The notes: generated by a model from the sequence alone, not told the origin. Counted from the stretch's first letter, positions 1 to 8,980 are shown. The stretch: DNA of 44,812 nucleotides from an uncultured Archangium sp. (GCA_903905455.1 CAIVGN010000009.1:1-44812), one strand, 5' to 3'. Made by a program: numbers and translations.

Positions 1-2
1 GC

Positions 3-98
3 TTTGTGCTCGGCGCGCCAACTCCGCCAGCCCTGCAGACGGCGGCGTGGATCAACAAGCCCAAGTCCGAGAACGGGAGCGTGATCGCTCGAGCCTAA
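3..98 (+). CDS. C-terminal fragment of an unidentified protein
   Basis: An open frame enters from the left edge and ends at a TAA at 96-98, giving the last 31 residues of a protein (ending ...SENGSVIARA). The piece APTPPALQTAAWIN is faintly like the linker ahead of thioredoxin-fold domains, but the frame stops far too soon to hold that fold, so no function is assigned. The real start lies outside the window. The frame could also be fortuitous, because GC-rich DNA has few stops. Bases 99-199 after it hold no gene that I can support. Confidence 0.3.
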   Translation, partial: FVLGAPTPPALQTAAWINKPKSENGSVIARA

Positions 99-199
99 AT
101 GCAGAACGCCGGTGTCTCATTCACGTTGACAGGTTCCGCTGCAGCCCATCGACGCGAGGCCGCAAGTCGACGGCATGCTGGCCAAGAACGGCGTCCGCG

Positions 200-1024
200 C
201 TACCGGCACTTCGCGGCGACGACCGCGTCATCAGTGCAGTCGCAAGGGGGCGCGTCTGGGCTCTCGCTCTTTGCTCCGCTGTTGCACGCGGCCACTGCGG
301 CGCTGACAGGTGCTGCGAAGCAACCGTTCCTGAGCGTGACCCAGCCCTTCTCGGCCGTCCGCACGGGGATTTTCCAGGCGCAGAAAACAGTCGCCTCGCT
401 TCGCTTGGGAGCCGGGGGCGCCACCGCCGCAACAACAGCAGGAGAAGCGGCAACAGAGGGCGGCGGGATCGGCCGCTCCATCGCGGCACGCACTCTCGCC
501 GCGCTTTGGGCCCGCTCGCTGGCGGACATGCGTTCGTTCTGAGCCCTGGCCAGCGCCCTCTCCGCGTCTTCGATGGCGTCCGTCGCGGACTGCATCGAGG
601 CATCGGCCTTCTCGAGCGCACGCGCCTTCCCGTCGGAATCGGGATCGGCCGAACTCGCATCCTGGGCCTGCTCGAGTCGCGTGTTTGCCTTGGCGCCTGC
701 CGCCCGGGCCTTCTCGACGTTGCGTTCGAGTTGCTTCAACTCGGCGTCGACGAGCACCAGGTGAATGGTCTCGCCGGCCCTGGCTGTCTGAAGTCGCCTG
801 GTGACGGTCTCGAACCCCTTCAACGTCACCACGAGGTTCTGCTTTGCCCCCGGGGGAACCTGGACCGCGACCGGGGTGACGCCGACGTCGGCTCCGTTGA
901 CGGACACCTGCGCGTTCGGCGGCGCCGAGGTGACCGTGACCGTCCTCGGCGCAGGAGGAGCGGCGAACGCAGGTGTTGCGAGGTGGCCGACGAGGAACCC
1001 AGCCAGAACGACCAGTCGAGTCAT
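200..1024 (-). CDS. Secreted PEGA-domain protein with coiled coil
   Basis: Protein of 274 residues. Residues 1-21 form a signal peptide ending ATPAFA. Residues about 28-90 match the PEGA pattern (SAPPNAQVSVNGADVGVTP, then a PPGAK turn and a hydrophobic strand), a surface-exposed domain common in myxobacteria. Residues about 93-175 are Ala/Glu/Lys/Arg-rich and likely a coiled coil. The C-terminal third has a Pro/Ala-rich linker and six cysteines (FCAW, NGCF, AACN, CDC, KCR), which suggests disulfides in the periplasm or outside. The ATG at 1024 was chosen because it starts the signal peptide; the same frame upstream is Arg/Ala-rich shadow of dusB. Role unknown; cell-envelope adaptor is an inference. 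Confidence 0.75.
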   Translation of the reverse strand: MTRLVVLAGFLVGHLATPAFAAPPAPRTVTVTSAPPNAQVSVNGADVGVTPVAVQVPPGAKQNLVVTLKGFETVTRRLQTARAGETIHLVLVDAELKQLERNVEKARAAGAKANTRLEQAQDASSADPDSDGKARALEKADASMQSATDAIEDAERALARAQNERMSASERAQSAARVRAAMERPIPPPSVAASPAVVAAVAPPAPKRSEATVFCAWKIPVRTAEKGWVTLRNGCFAAPVSAAVAACNSGAKSESPDAPPCDCTDDAVVAAKCR

Positions 1025-1086
1025 GACCTGGATCCTACCTTGGCACTGGGCGACTGCCACGGCCGCCGCGCGCCACAGCTGACGCT

Positions 1087-2157
1087 TCAGCCGAGCGCAG
1101 TGCGGTAGTCGAGCTCCTGCTCGCTGCCTTCCACGGGGTTCTCGTCGGTGTTCGCCCCGAGGAAGAACTGCTCGAGCGCGTCTTCCACGTCCTTCTTCGT
1201 GTCCGCGTGGTTGATGCGCGCCCGGAACGCCGAGGCGCCATGGAGCCCGTGCGCGTACCACCCCAGGTGGCTGCGGAAGCTGTGCACGCCCTGCTGCTCG
1301 TCCTTGCGCGCGCGCTGCTCCGGAGGCAGCTCTTCGCGGTGCACGCGGGCCTCGGCCGAGAACACCATGTGCTGACGGAAGTGGCGCTGCACCACCTCGC
1401 ACCGCTCTTCATTGGTGGGCTTCTCGCCGCCGAGCAACTGGCGGAAGAGCCACGGGTTGCCCAGGGCCGCGCGGCCGATCATCACGTAGTCACAGCCAGT
1501 GGTCTCGACCATGCGCGCCGCGTCTTCGACGGTCTTCACGTCACCATTGCCGATGATGGGGAACGCGTTGCCCACGTGGCGCTTGAGGTCAGCGATGAGC
1601 GACCAGTCGGCCTTGCCCGAGTAGCCCTGCGCCCGGGTGCGCGCGTGCATCGCCAGCGCGGCCACGCCCGCGGCGCCAAGCACGTCGGCCATCTGCAGGA
1701 AGTTCTTCTGGTTCGCGTCCCAGCCGCTGCGGATCTTCACCGTCACCGGCAGGCCCGTGGCGGCCTTGATCTGCCGCACCACCTCGCCGGCGCGCGCGGG
1801 GTCGCACATCAGCCCGGAGCCGGCGCCGGTCTTGGTCACCTTCTTCACCGGGCAGCCCATGTTGATGTCGATGATCTGCGCGCCGTACTCCTTGGCGATC
1901 ACCGCGGCCTTGGCCATCACCTCGGGCTCGCCACCGAAGAGCTGCAGCGAGTACGGCTGCTCGACCTGCTTGTCGAAGCGCAGGTAGCGCAGCGTGCGCG
2001 AGTTGATGCGGAACAGGCCCTGGGCGCTGATCAACTCCGTGGGGCACAGCGCTGCGCCCTGCTGAAAGGCGAGCACGCGAAAGGGCATCTCGCTGACCCC
2101 CGCCATCGGCGCGAGGATGTAACGGTTCTTCAGGGTGTAGGGACCGATGGGCAGCAT
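1087..2157 (-). CDS. dusB: tRNA-dihydrouridine synthase DusB
   Basis: Flavin-dependent reductase of 356 residues that reduces uridine in the tRNA D-loop to dihydrouridine, in the cytoplasm. Visible motifs: N-terminal APMAGV, the catalytic-cysteine motif DINMGCPVKKV with Cys102, the SG.L loop, VKIRSGWD, AMHARTRAQGYSGKADW and the phosphate-binding GNGDV and IGRAALGNPW. Length is normal for DusB (about 320-360). The ATG at 2157 is used because it precedes the conserved start of the barrel (IGPYTLKNRYILAPMAG); the frame upstream is shadow of the alkC gene. It is 40 bp downstream of alkC on the same strand and may be co-transcribed. DusA or DusC are less likely given the motif set. Confidence 0.92.
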   Translation of the reverse strand: MLPIGPYTLKNRYILAPMAGVSEMPFRVLAFQQGAALCPTELISAQGLFRINSRTLRYLRFDKQVEQPYSLQLFGGEPEVMAKAAVIAKEYGAQIIDINMGCPVKKVTKTGAGSGLMCDPARAGEVVRQIKAATGLPVTVKIRSGWDANQKNFLQMADVLGAAGVAALAMHARTRAQGYSGKADWSLIADLKRHVGNAFPIIGNGDVKTVEDAARMVETTGCDYVMIGRAALGNPWLFRQLLGGEKPTNEERCEVVQRHFRQHMVFSAEARVHREELPPEQRARKDEQQGVHSFRSHLGWYAHGLHGASAFRARINHADTKKDVEDALEQFFLGANTDENPVEGSEQELDYRTALG

Positions 2158-2197
2158 GCGGGGGCTCGTGTACCGGCAAGCCGCGCATCGGCGCAAC

Positions 2198-3289
2198 TCA
2201 CACCTCGAGGCGAAAGCGCCCCATGGGGGTGCGCGCGCCGTTGACCTGCAGCTCCACCTCGTGAACCCCGGCGAACAGGCGGCGAATCGACCGGTGCTGG
2301 AGCTCCATGGACTTGGAGACGACCCGCGTCTCACCCGGCCCCAGGTCGACCCGCCCCAGTCGGAACGGCTTGACCGACGTGCCGCGCACCTTGACGAAGT
2401 GCACCCGCGCTTCGACCACGGCGTGGAGCTCCGTCTTGCCCGTGTTCTTCAGCCTCGCGGTGAAGGTCACCCGCTCGCCGAGCTTCACGCGCTCAGGGGA
2501 CAGCGAGCCCGACGTTCGCAGCGCCTTGCTGGCCCCCGCGCCGATCAACTGGAGCGCCCCCGCATCGCCTCGCTTGAGCAGCGTCCGCAGGCCGTGCTCG
2601 ACCAGCCTTCGGCGTTCCTTCGAGGCGCCCTGTAGCCACCGCTTCGCCGTCTCCAGCACCACCTCGGGGTGATCCTTCGCGATGTCGTTCAAGTTGTTGG
2701 CCACCGAGCGGCGAACGTACTCGCTGGGGTCGTCCTTGAGCTTCTCGAGGTAGGGCAACACCGGCGACGGGTCGGCGATGAACGGCGGCAGCTGGCGGCC
2801 CCACGGCAAGCGTGGCCTCGTGCCTTCGCTGACCAGGCGCCGCACGTGCTCGCTCGGATCGACCACCCACGCGTCGAGCGCGCGCGAGGTCGGCTTCCAC
2901 GCCTCGAGGATCAACGGGCGCAGGCAGAACTCGCTCGTGAAGCGCTGGGTCAGCAGGTAGTTCGCGCGCAGGGCCGACTCGACGTCGCGCGGGCCGTGGC
3001 GCTCGAGGAACTCGCTGACCGGCAGGTAGGTGAAGCCCGCGGCCTCCGAGGAGGGGCCGTCCAGCAGGGCGATGAGCACCCCGAAGGCCTCGGCCGGCGC
3101 ACCGGGCAGGCTCTGCTCGAGGGCATCGGCGATGTGGCGCGCGCGGGCCTTGAGCTCCAGCGCCTCGAGGCCCCGGTTCGCGGCGCGGGAAAACGCGGGC
3201 GCAGGGAACGGCTTCCACGCCCCACGCAGCCGTGATGCGAGCCATTCGACCTGGGGTTTCCCGAGGAGATTCTTGAACGGCTCGGCCAT
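2198..3289 (-). CDS. alkC: AlkC-type DNA alkylation repair glycosylase
   Basis: Protein of 363 residues. Residues about 40-250 are alpha-helical HEAT-like repeats with the signature pieces LKARARHIADAL, TYLPVSEFLERHG, EHVRRLVSEGTRPRLPWG and DDPSEYVRRSVANNLNDIAKDHPE, which mark the AlkC branch of the AlkD superfamily. These enzymes excise 3-methyladenine-type bases without base flipping. Residues about 258-363 (SPERVKLGERVTFTARLKNTG onward) form a beta-rich Ig-like module, also part of AlkC proteins. The ATG at 3289 follows a GGAAGGA purine stretch. It is divergent from the M50 protease gene with only 36 bp between the two starts. Confidence 0.88.
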   Translation of the reverse strand: MAEPFKNLLGKPQVEWLASRLRGAWKPFPAPAFSRAANRGLEALELKARARHIADALEQSLPGAPAEAFGVLIALLDGPSSEAAGFTYLPVSEFLERHGPRDVESALRANYLLTQRFTSEFCLRPLILEAWKPTSRALDAWVVDPSEHVRRLVSEGTRPRLPWGRQLPPFIADPSPVLPYLEKLKDDPSEYVRRSVANNLNDIAKDHPEVVLETAKRWLQGASKERRRLVEHGLRTLLKRGDAGALQLIGAGASKALRTSGSLSPERVKLGERVTFTARLKNTGKTELHAVVEARVHFVKVRGTSVKPFRLGRVDLGPGETRVVSKSMELQHRSIRRLFAGVHEVELQVNGARTPMGRFRLEV

Positions 3290-3325
3290 TCCTTCCTTCT
3301 ACCGGGGTGGTACGTAGCGCGAACC

Positions 3326-4750
3326 TTGATTCGCTTTCGGTTCGCCGGCGTCCCCGTGTTGATCCACCTGAGCCACCTGCTGATCAGCGGGCTCATCGCG
3401 TGGAGCTTCCTGGGCTGGAAGCAGGCACCCACGGCCTGGCCCCGCGAGATCCTCTCTGACGCCACCCACCCCTCGCACGACACCACCGCGGTGCTGGTGT
3501 GGCTCATCTGGACCTCGCTGGTCACCCTCTCGGTGTTGGCGCACGAGTTCGGCCACGCGCTGGTGACCCGCGCCTTCGGCGCCAGGCCGCAGGTGCACCT
3601 GGTCGGCCTCGGCGGGCGCACGATGATCGAGGGCGCCGATCGCCTCGAGTGGTGGCAGGAGGTGCTCATCACCCTCGCAGGGCCCGGCGCCGGTCTCGCC
3701 CTGGGCGTCGGCGCAGGCGCCCTCGCCTTCCTCGGCGGCACCGCCCTGCCCGATGCGCTGCGCTACTTCGGCACCGGCCTCTTCTTCGCCAACGTCTCGT
3801 GGACCCTCTTGAATCTCCTGCCCATCACCGGGCTCGACGGCGGGGTGATCACCACGCTGGTGCTCACGCGGCTCTTCGGCCGGACGGGCTTCCTGCTCGC
3901 GCAGATGGTCGCCCTGGGCCTCGCGGCGCTGGTGCTGCTCGGGGCGCTGGCCACCGCCCAGCCCATGCTCGCGGTGCTGGTGGGCTTCATGGTGTTGCGC
4001 ACCTTCGGGAACATCAGCGCCTACCAGCGCGGCGAGCTCCCCGCGGGCAGCGCGGCGCACCCGCTCACCGCCGTCGTCGAGCGCGCCGAGGCCCTCTACC
4101 GCGAGCGCAAGCTGGCCGAGGCGGGCCTCATCGCCCAGGGCGTGGTCGACGGCGCCGAGACGCCGTCGCTGCTGCGCAGCCGCGCCCACGTGCTGCTGGG
4201 CTGGGTGGCGCTCAAGGAAGGCAACGGCCGCCGCGCCCTCGATCACTTCGCCCAGGTGCAGGGCCTGGAGGTGCCGCCCCACGCGCTGGCCGCCGGCTTC
4301 AGCCTGGTGGGTGACGAGACCCGGGCCGTTCCGCTCTGGGCGCGCGCCTCCGAGCTCATGCGCGACGACGTCGTGCTCCACGAGTACGCCGGCGCGCTCA
4401 TTCGCGGAGGTCGCGAGGCCGAGGCGCGGTTGCTGCCCGGCGTCGACCTGGCCCGCGCGTTCTCTGCCGCCGAGCGGGTGCACTACGTGCGCCGCGAATT
4501 CGAGCTCGCCGCGAAGGCCGCCGAGGCCGCCTTCCACGAAGCCCACCACCCCGCGCTGGCCTACACCGCCGCCTGCGCGTGGGCCCTGGCCGAGCGGCAC
4601 GCCGACGCGATGCGCTTGCTAGGCCTCGCCACCCAGGCCGGCTTCCGCGACGCGAAAGAGGCCCGCACCGATCCCGATCTCCGCTCGCTGCGGGGCCGCC
4701 CGGAGTTCGAGGGCTGGCTCAGCTCGCTGACCCAATCAGCGCCGTCATGA
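3326..4750 (+). CDS. M50-family intramembrane metalloprotease with repeat C-terminus
   Basis: Protein of 474 residues related to site-2 proteases. The zinc motif HEFGH is at residues 73-77 inside a membrane helix, and the second motif NLLPITGLDGG ends with the metal-binding Asp171. Several hydrophobic segments lie between residues 10 and 235. Residues about 240-474 are soluble, Ala/Glu-rich and helical with a TPR-like rhythm (AEALYRERKLAEAG, LLGWVALKEGNGRRALDHFAQVQGL). A membrane protease acting on a membrane or periplasmic substrate is inferred. The start is a TTG with no good Shine-Dalgarno sequence, so the exact N-terminus is uncertain. It may share a promoter region with divergent alkC. 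Confidence 0.85.
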   Translation: MIRFRFAGVPVLIHLSHLLISGLIAWSFLGWKQAPTAWPREILSDATHPSHDTTAVLVWLIWTSLVTLSVLAHEFGHALVTRAFGARPQVHLVGLGGRTMIEGADRLEWWQEVLITLAGPGAGLALGVGAGALAFLGGTALPDALRYFGTGLFFANVSWTLLNLLPITGLDGGVITTLVLTRLFGRTGFLLAQMVALGLAALVLLGALATAQPMLAVLVGFMVLRTFGNISAYQRGELPAGSAAHPLTAVVERAEALYRERKLAEAGLIAQGVVDGAETPSLLRSRAHVLLGWVALKEGNGRRALDHFAQVQGLEVPPHALAAGFSLVGDETRAVPLWARASELMRDDVVLHEYAGALIRGGREAEARLLPGVDLARAFSAAERVHYVRREFELAAKAAEAAFHEAHHPALAYTAACAWALAERHADAMRLLGLATQAGFRDAKEARTDPDLRSLRGRPEFEGWLSSLTQSAPS

Positions 4751-4809
4751 CAGTCGGGTGACGGCCATCGGTGTTGATCACCTCACGAAACTCGCTCGTG
4801 AGGTACCCC

Positions 4810-5781
<972 letters not shown>

Positions 5782-5822
5782 AAAGAAGAAGGGCCGGCCC
5801 TCTGGAACGAGAGGACCGGCCC
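5782..5822 (-). terminator. Strong intrinsic terminator
   Basis: Read on the minus strand this is a 13-bp stem, GGGCCGGUCCUCU pairing with AGAGGGCCGGCCC (one U-G pair), a six-base loop CGUUCC, then UUCUUCUUUU. It lies 28 bp past the stop of the Cys-rich lipoprotein gene. On the plus strand the hairpin has a C-A mismatch and no U-run, so it serves the minus-strand gene best, though it may also slow plus-strand readthrough from the desaturase. Confidence 0.88.
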
Positions 5823-5849
5823 GAAGCTCACTTCACGAAGCGACGACGC

Positions 5850-6932
5850 TTACTGGCAGGCGCCCCAGGGCATCACGCCGCCGTCGACCGGGTTGAGCAA
5901 GCCGCCGCACTGCCCGGCGCCGCAGTTGGGCATGCCGGCGTCACGGTTGCAGAACTGGTGGCACGCGCCCGCGGTGGCGCTCGTGAGCAGGCACACGCTG
6001 CCCTTCACGCAGTTGCCCTGCGTCTGGCCACAGACCGCCCCGGCGGCCACGGTGCCGGCGGTGTTGCAGAGCGGCCCGGTGCCCGAGAGGTAGCAGCCCT
6101 CGCCCGCCGCGCAGTTCTGCGCGAGGGGGTCGCACGCCGTGACGGGCACGCAGAACAGCGGCTTCTCGGGGCTGCCGCCGATGTCGATGTAGGAGGCACA
6201 CGCCGCGTTGGCGCCGCACTGCACGTCGGTGTTGCAGAACTTGTGGCACTTGCTGTCCGCCAGGCAGATGAGGCCCGTGGCGCAGTCGTCCATTTGGCTC
6301 GCACCGCACGCCTGGCCTTCGGTCTTCACGCCCGCCGCCCCGCACGCGCGCTCCACGCCACCGTCGGCGAGGCCCGCGTAGGAGCACTTGCCGCCGTTCG
6401 GGCAGTTCTGGGTCACGAGGTTGCACGCGCCCGCGAAGCACTGGGTGCTGCCCGAGGCGTTGGTGAGGAAGCACGACTCGTTGGCGCCGGTGCAGTTCTG
6501 GAGCGCGATGTTGCAGCCCGTCGCGCCGCCGCCCGTGGTGCCACCACCCGTGCCGCCGCCCGTCGTGCCGCCACCGGTGCCGCCGCCCGTCGTGCCGCCG
6601 CCGGTGCCCGTGCCGCCACCCGTCGTGCCGCCGCCGGTGCCCGTGCCGCCGCCCGTCGTGCCACCACCGGTGCCGCCGCCCGTGCCCGCGTGCGTCTCAC
6701 AGACGAACAGGGTCTTGCTGCAGGCCGCGCCGGTGGCCGCGCAGTTGGAGCAGGTCGTGCCCTTCTGGCCGCACGAGGTGTCCGAGCTGCTCGCCGAGAC
6801 CGGCACGCACTTGTTGGCCGCGTCACAACAGCCGTCACAGTTCGTCGGGCCGCACGCGGGGGTGCCACAGGAGGGAATGACGGCGACGAGGAAGCCGAGA
6901 ACGGCACCGAAAGAGAGGGCTCTGAGGTTCAT
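5850..6932 (-). CDS. Cys-rich lipoprotein with Gly/Thr linker
   Basis: Protein of 360 residues. A signal peptide ends in a lipobox-like IPSC, followed by a short Cys-rich module (CGPTNCDGCCDAANKC), then a low-complexity linker built from GGGT/GGGTT units (about residues 84-137), and then about 220 residues with regularly spaced cysteines in patterns such as CNTDVQCGANAAC and CNRDAGMPNCGAGQCGG. This is the typical build of myxobacterial surface lipoproteins. The ATG at 6932 begins the signal peptide; an upstream ATG at 6953 would place charged residues before it. Monocistronic with its own terminator. Function not recognised; adhesive or ligand-binding roles are guesses. Confidence 0.82.
   Translation of the reverse strand: MNLRALSFGAVLGFLVAVIPSCGTPACGPTNCDGCCDAANKCVPVSASSSDTSCGQKGTTCSNCAATGAACSKTLFVCETHAGTGGGTGGGTTGGGTGTGGGTTGGGTGTGGGTTGGGTGGGTTGGGTGGGTTGGGATGCNIALQNCTGANESCFLTNASGSTQCFAGACNLVTQNCPNGGKCSYAGLADGGVERACGAAGVKTEGQACGASQMDDCATGLICLADSKCHKFCNTDVQCGANAACASYIDIGGSPEKPLFCVPVTACDPLAQNCAAGEGCYLSGTGPLCNTAGTVAAGAVCGQTQGNCVKGSVCLLTSATAGACHQFCNRDAGMPNCGAGQCGGLLNPVDGGVMPWGACQ
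6521..6690. repeat. GC-rich tandem repeat encoding the Gly/Thr linker
   Basis: Imperfect tandem units of GGTGGCGGC / GGCACGACGGGC type (minus-strand sense), in multiples of 3, 12 and 18 bases, encode the linker of the lipoprotein at 5850-6932. Every unit keeps the reading frame, so gain or loss of units would only change linker length. Confidence 0.8.
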
Positions 6933-6972
6933 GGGTCGCGAGACACCACGCACCTCGGGCCTTCGTCAAGCC

Positions 6973-7503
6973 TCAGCGCGTTCCCCCGTCGGGGTCGCCG
7001 GTCACGAACTTGAGCGCCTCGGGGGGCTTGAGGCTGCACGCGGTGACCGCGCCCGAGGGGTCGAGGGCGTCGCTCCCCTCGCTGACCGAGAGCACCTTGC
7101 GCCCGGATCCGATGACGAAGGTCACCCGCCGGGCGATGGTGAAGATGAAGACCTTCACGTCGAACGCCTTGACCAGCACCGCGTCGGGGTCGGCCACGAA
7201 GGAATAAGGCGCCTTGAGCGACTCGCGGAACCGCTTCTGGGTGTCGACGCCGTCCGTCGAGACCGCGATCACCGTGCCGTGGTGCTTCTGGATGTCGGCA
7301 TACCGGTCCCGGTACGCAGTGAGTTCGCGCGTTCAGCCAGGGGTGAAGGCCTTGGGGAAGAAGGCCACGACCACCGGGCCCCGCTCCACCAGGCTCGAGA
7401 GCACCAGCTCCACGCCGTCGACGTCCTTGACCGTGAAGTCCGCGACCACGTCACCGACGGCAGGCTGCGCAGCGAGGGCGAGGGTGAGGAGCGCGGTCAG
7501 CAT
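6973..7503 (-). CDS. Secreted selenocysteine-containing peroxiredoxin (in-frame TGA = Sec57)
   Basis: One continuous frame of 176 residues is interrupted only by a TGA at 7335-7333, exactly where the peroxidatic cysteine belongs: P50-K-A-F-T54-P-G-U57 matches the peroxiredoxin motif PxxxTxxC. Both sides are good peroxiredoxin: [15 protein letters not shown] and [13 protein letters not shown] before it, [22 protein letters not shown] and RVTFVIG after it, with conserved Arg126. Residues 1-12 are a short signal peptide, so reduction of peroxides in the periplasm or envelope is likely. The only cysteine is Cys156 near the C-terminus, a possible resolving residue. A SECIS-like hairpin follows the TGA. 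The gene lies 43 bp after the SsnA-like gene. Usual gene callers would report only the part from 7272 on, or a pseudogene. The ATG at 7503 lacks a clear Shine-Dalgarno sequence. A TGC-to-TGA mutation or sequencing error is the alternative. Confidence 0.85.
7298..7335 (-). promoter_or_regulatory. UGA (Sec) codon with bacterial SECIS-like hairpin
   Basis: On the minus strand the UGA (7335-7333) is followed after 15 bases by GCGUACCG-GGAC-CGGUAUGC (7317-7298), which folds into an 8-bp stem with one G-U pair and a four-base loop starting with G. The loop begins 24 bases after the UGA. Bacterial SECIS elements recognised by SelB sit immediately downstream of the UGA, inside the coding region, with a short stem and a G at the start of a small apical loop about 16-37 bases away, so the geometry fits. 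The fold was read by eye. Confidence 0.7.
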
Positions 7504-7546
7504 GGGCCCATGAGTAGCGGGCCCCGGGCCGGCGCGCCACCTGCGT

Positions 7547-8818
7547 TCAGCCCTTCATCAGCGCCCAGGCGGCCTTGGCGGCCTCGGCCGAGGCGCGGGC
7601 CACCTCCACCGCGTCGAGGGCCAGGGACTTGCGCTTCCACAGGCGCCACAGCCCGTCGACCATCACCGACTCCACCAGCCGCCCCGACAGGCCGTGCAGC
7701 ACGTGCGCCGCGAGGGTCTGCGCGTCGAGCGGCGTGGGCGGGTGGTAGTCGAGCACCATCAGGTCGGCGACCGCGCCGGGCTGCAGCGGGCCGACCGGAA
7801 GGCCGAAGGCCTCGGTGGCCAGGCGGTGGCCGTTGGCGAGGAAACGCAGCGCGTCGATGGGCTGGCCCGAGTCGTTGGCGCGCAACGCCGCGGCCTGGAC
7901 CTCGGCGAAGACGTCGAGCGACATCACGTCGGTGCCCAGGCACGCGCGCACGCCGAACTTGCCGGCGGCGGCGCGCCCGGTGGCGCTCGACATGTTGGAC
8001 CGGGCCGCGTGGGCCAGCCAGGTGCCGGCGCTGATCAACTCCGAGAGCTCCGGCCACGAGAGGTGCACCCCCTGGGCGAGCACCACGCGGGAGCCGGTCA
8101 TGCCGCGGGCCACGAGGCGCTCGGCGGCCGTGGCGTTGAAGCGATCGCGGCTCTCCCGCTCTTCGGCCGGGTCTTCGGCGAGCGTGGCCAGGAGCATCGC
8201 CCCGGTGCGCCGGAGCGCGTCGTCGAGCGACCCCAGGCCCTCCTCGGACAACGACGCCAGCGACTCGGCGGCGAAGGCCCCGCGGAACCGGCCCTTGGCG
8301 CGGGCCACGTAGTCGAGGTTCTCTTCGAGGGCGGCCTGACGGGCCTGCGCCCCGCCCCGCTCGCTGACCAGGTAGCCGAGCACCGCGCGCAGCCCGACGC
8401 CGTTGAGCCCGTGAGCGACCCGCGAGAGCGACCCGGCGACGTGGGCGCCCGAGGCGTGCACGTTGAAGACGGTGGTGGTGCCCGCCTGCAGCCCCTCGAG
8501 CGCGCCGGCCGTCGTCGCGGCCTGGAGCTGGTCGCCGTCGATGACTTCGGCGAGGCGGTGGCGGGCGTGCTGCTCGGCCGCGAAGCCGGTGCCCACGCGC
8601 GGGGCGCCCCGCAGGAGCGTCGAGGTGAAGTGGTGGTGCGCCGACACCAGGCCGGGGAAGAGGAGCTTGCCGCGCAGCTCGATCACCTCGTCGCCGGGGC
8701 GTGGCTCGAGCACCGTCGCGCGCTCGACGATGCGGTCACCGTCGATGCGGAGATCGGCTACTTCGACGCACGCCGGCTCGAGATCGACGACGGTCGCCCC
8801 TCTGAGGAGTGTGGACAC
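7547..8818 (-). CDS. SsnA-like amidohydrolase with degenerate metal site
   Basis: Protein of 423 residues with the layout of the AtzA/TRZ/SsnA group of amidohydrolases: a small N-terminal beta part, then [14 protein letters not shown] with the HxH motif (H61, H63), [22 protein letters not shown] (D297), [11 protein letters not shown] and a C-terminal [17 protein letters not shown] return to the beta part. It resembles SsnA, a family often linked to selenium-dependent molybdenum hydroxylases. Two expected metal ligands are changed: the His of the xHxxE motif is Thr212 (TLAED, Glu215 kept) and the His of AHG is Gln249 (AQGVHL). Zinc or iron hydrolase activity may be altered or lost. GTG start at 8818. 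It is the first gene of a two-gene unit with the Sec-peroxiredoxin. Confidence 0.78.
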   Translation of the reverse strand: MSTLLRGATVVDLEPACVEVADLRIDGDRIVERATVLEPRPGDEVIELRGKLLFPGLVSAHHHFTSTLLRGAPRVGTGFAAEQHARHRLAEVIDGDQLQAATTAGALEGLQAGTTTVFNVHASGAHVAGSLSRVAHGLNGVGLRAVLGYLVSERGGAQARQAALEENLDYVARAKGRFRGAFAAESLASLSEEGLGSLDDALRRTGAMLLATLAEDPAEERESRDRFNATAAERLVARGMTGSRVVLAQGVHLSWPELSELISAGTWLAHAARSNMSSATGRAAAGKFGVRACLGTDVMSLDVFAEVQAAALRANDSGQPIDALRFLANGHRLATEAFGLPVGPLQPGAVADLMVLDYHPPTPLDAQTLAAHVLHGLSGRLVESVMVDGLWRLWKRKSLALDAVEVARASAEAAKAAWALMKG

Positions 8819-8964
8819 GGGGCGCGCACGGTATCGCGTTCGTCAGCTGCGTTGACAGCGAATGGTGCCGCCCTGTCCACTTCTCGCGCAGATCGGGTCG
8901 CGCGCGTCACACCCGGGCCGGCCATGTGCACCGCAGTCGGCTGAATTCGCTCAACCTCGTGAAA

Positions 8965-8980
8965 GGGCACACACCTTGCT
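8965..8980 (+). promoter_or_regulatory. Sigma-54 (-24/-12) promoter
   Basis: GGGCACACACCTTGCT matches the sigma-54 consensus TGGCACG-N4-TTGCW: GG and GC are exactly 10 bases apart, and GGCAC and TTGC are both intact. The predicted start of transcription is near 8991, which leaves a leader of about 35 bases before the protease gene at 9026. The location in the 207-bp divergent intergenic region supports it. An enhancer-binding activator would be required; no upstream binding site was identified. Confidence 0.65.

Noticed and set aside
4771-4809. TTG at 4771 as the desaturase start
   Set aside because: No ribosome-binding site precedes it, while GAGG stands 6 bp before the GTG at 4810. The added 13 residues show no conservation that I recognise.
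6521-6690. CRISPR-like array
   Set aside because: The units are short, imperfect, codon-periodic and lie inside a coding frame; there are no unique spacers.
6973-7503. Peroxiredoxin as a pseudogene broken by a nonsense mutation
   Set aside because: The only lesion is at the catalytic cysteine codon, it is TGA, the rest is intact, and a SECIS-like hairpin follows. Still possible in principle if the genome lacks selenocysteine genes.
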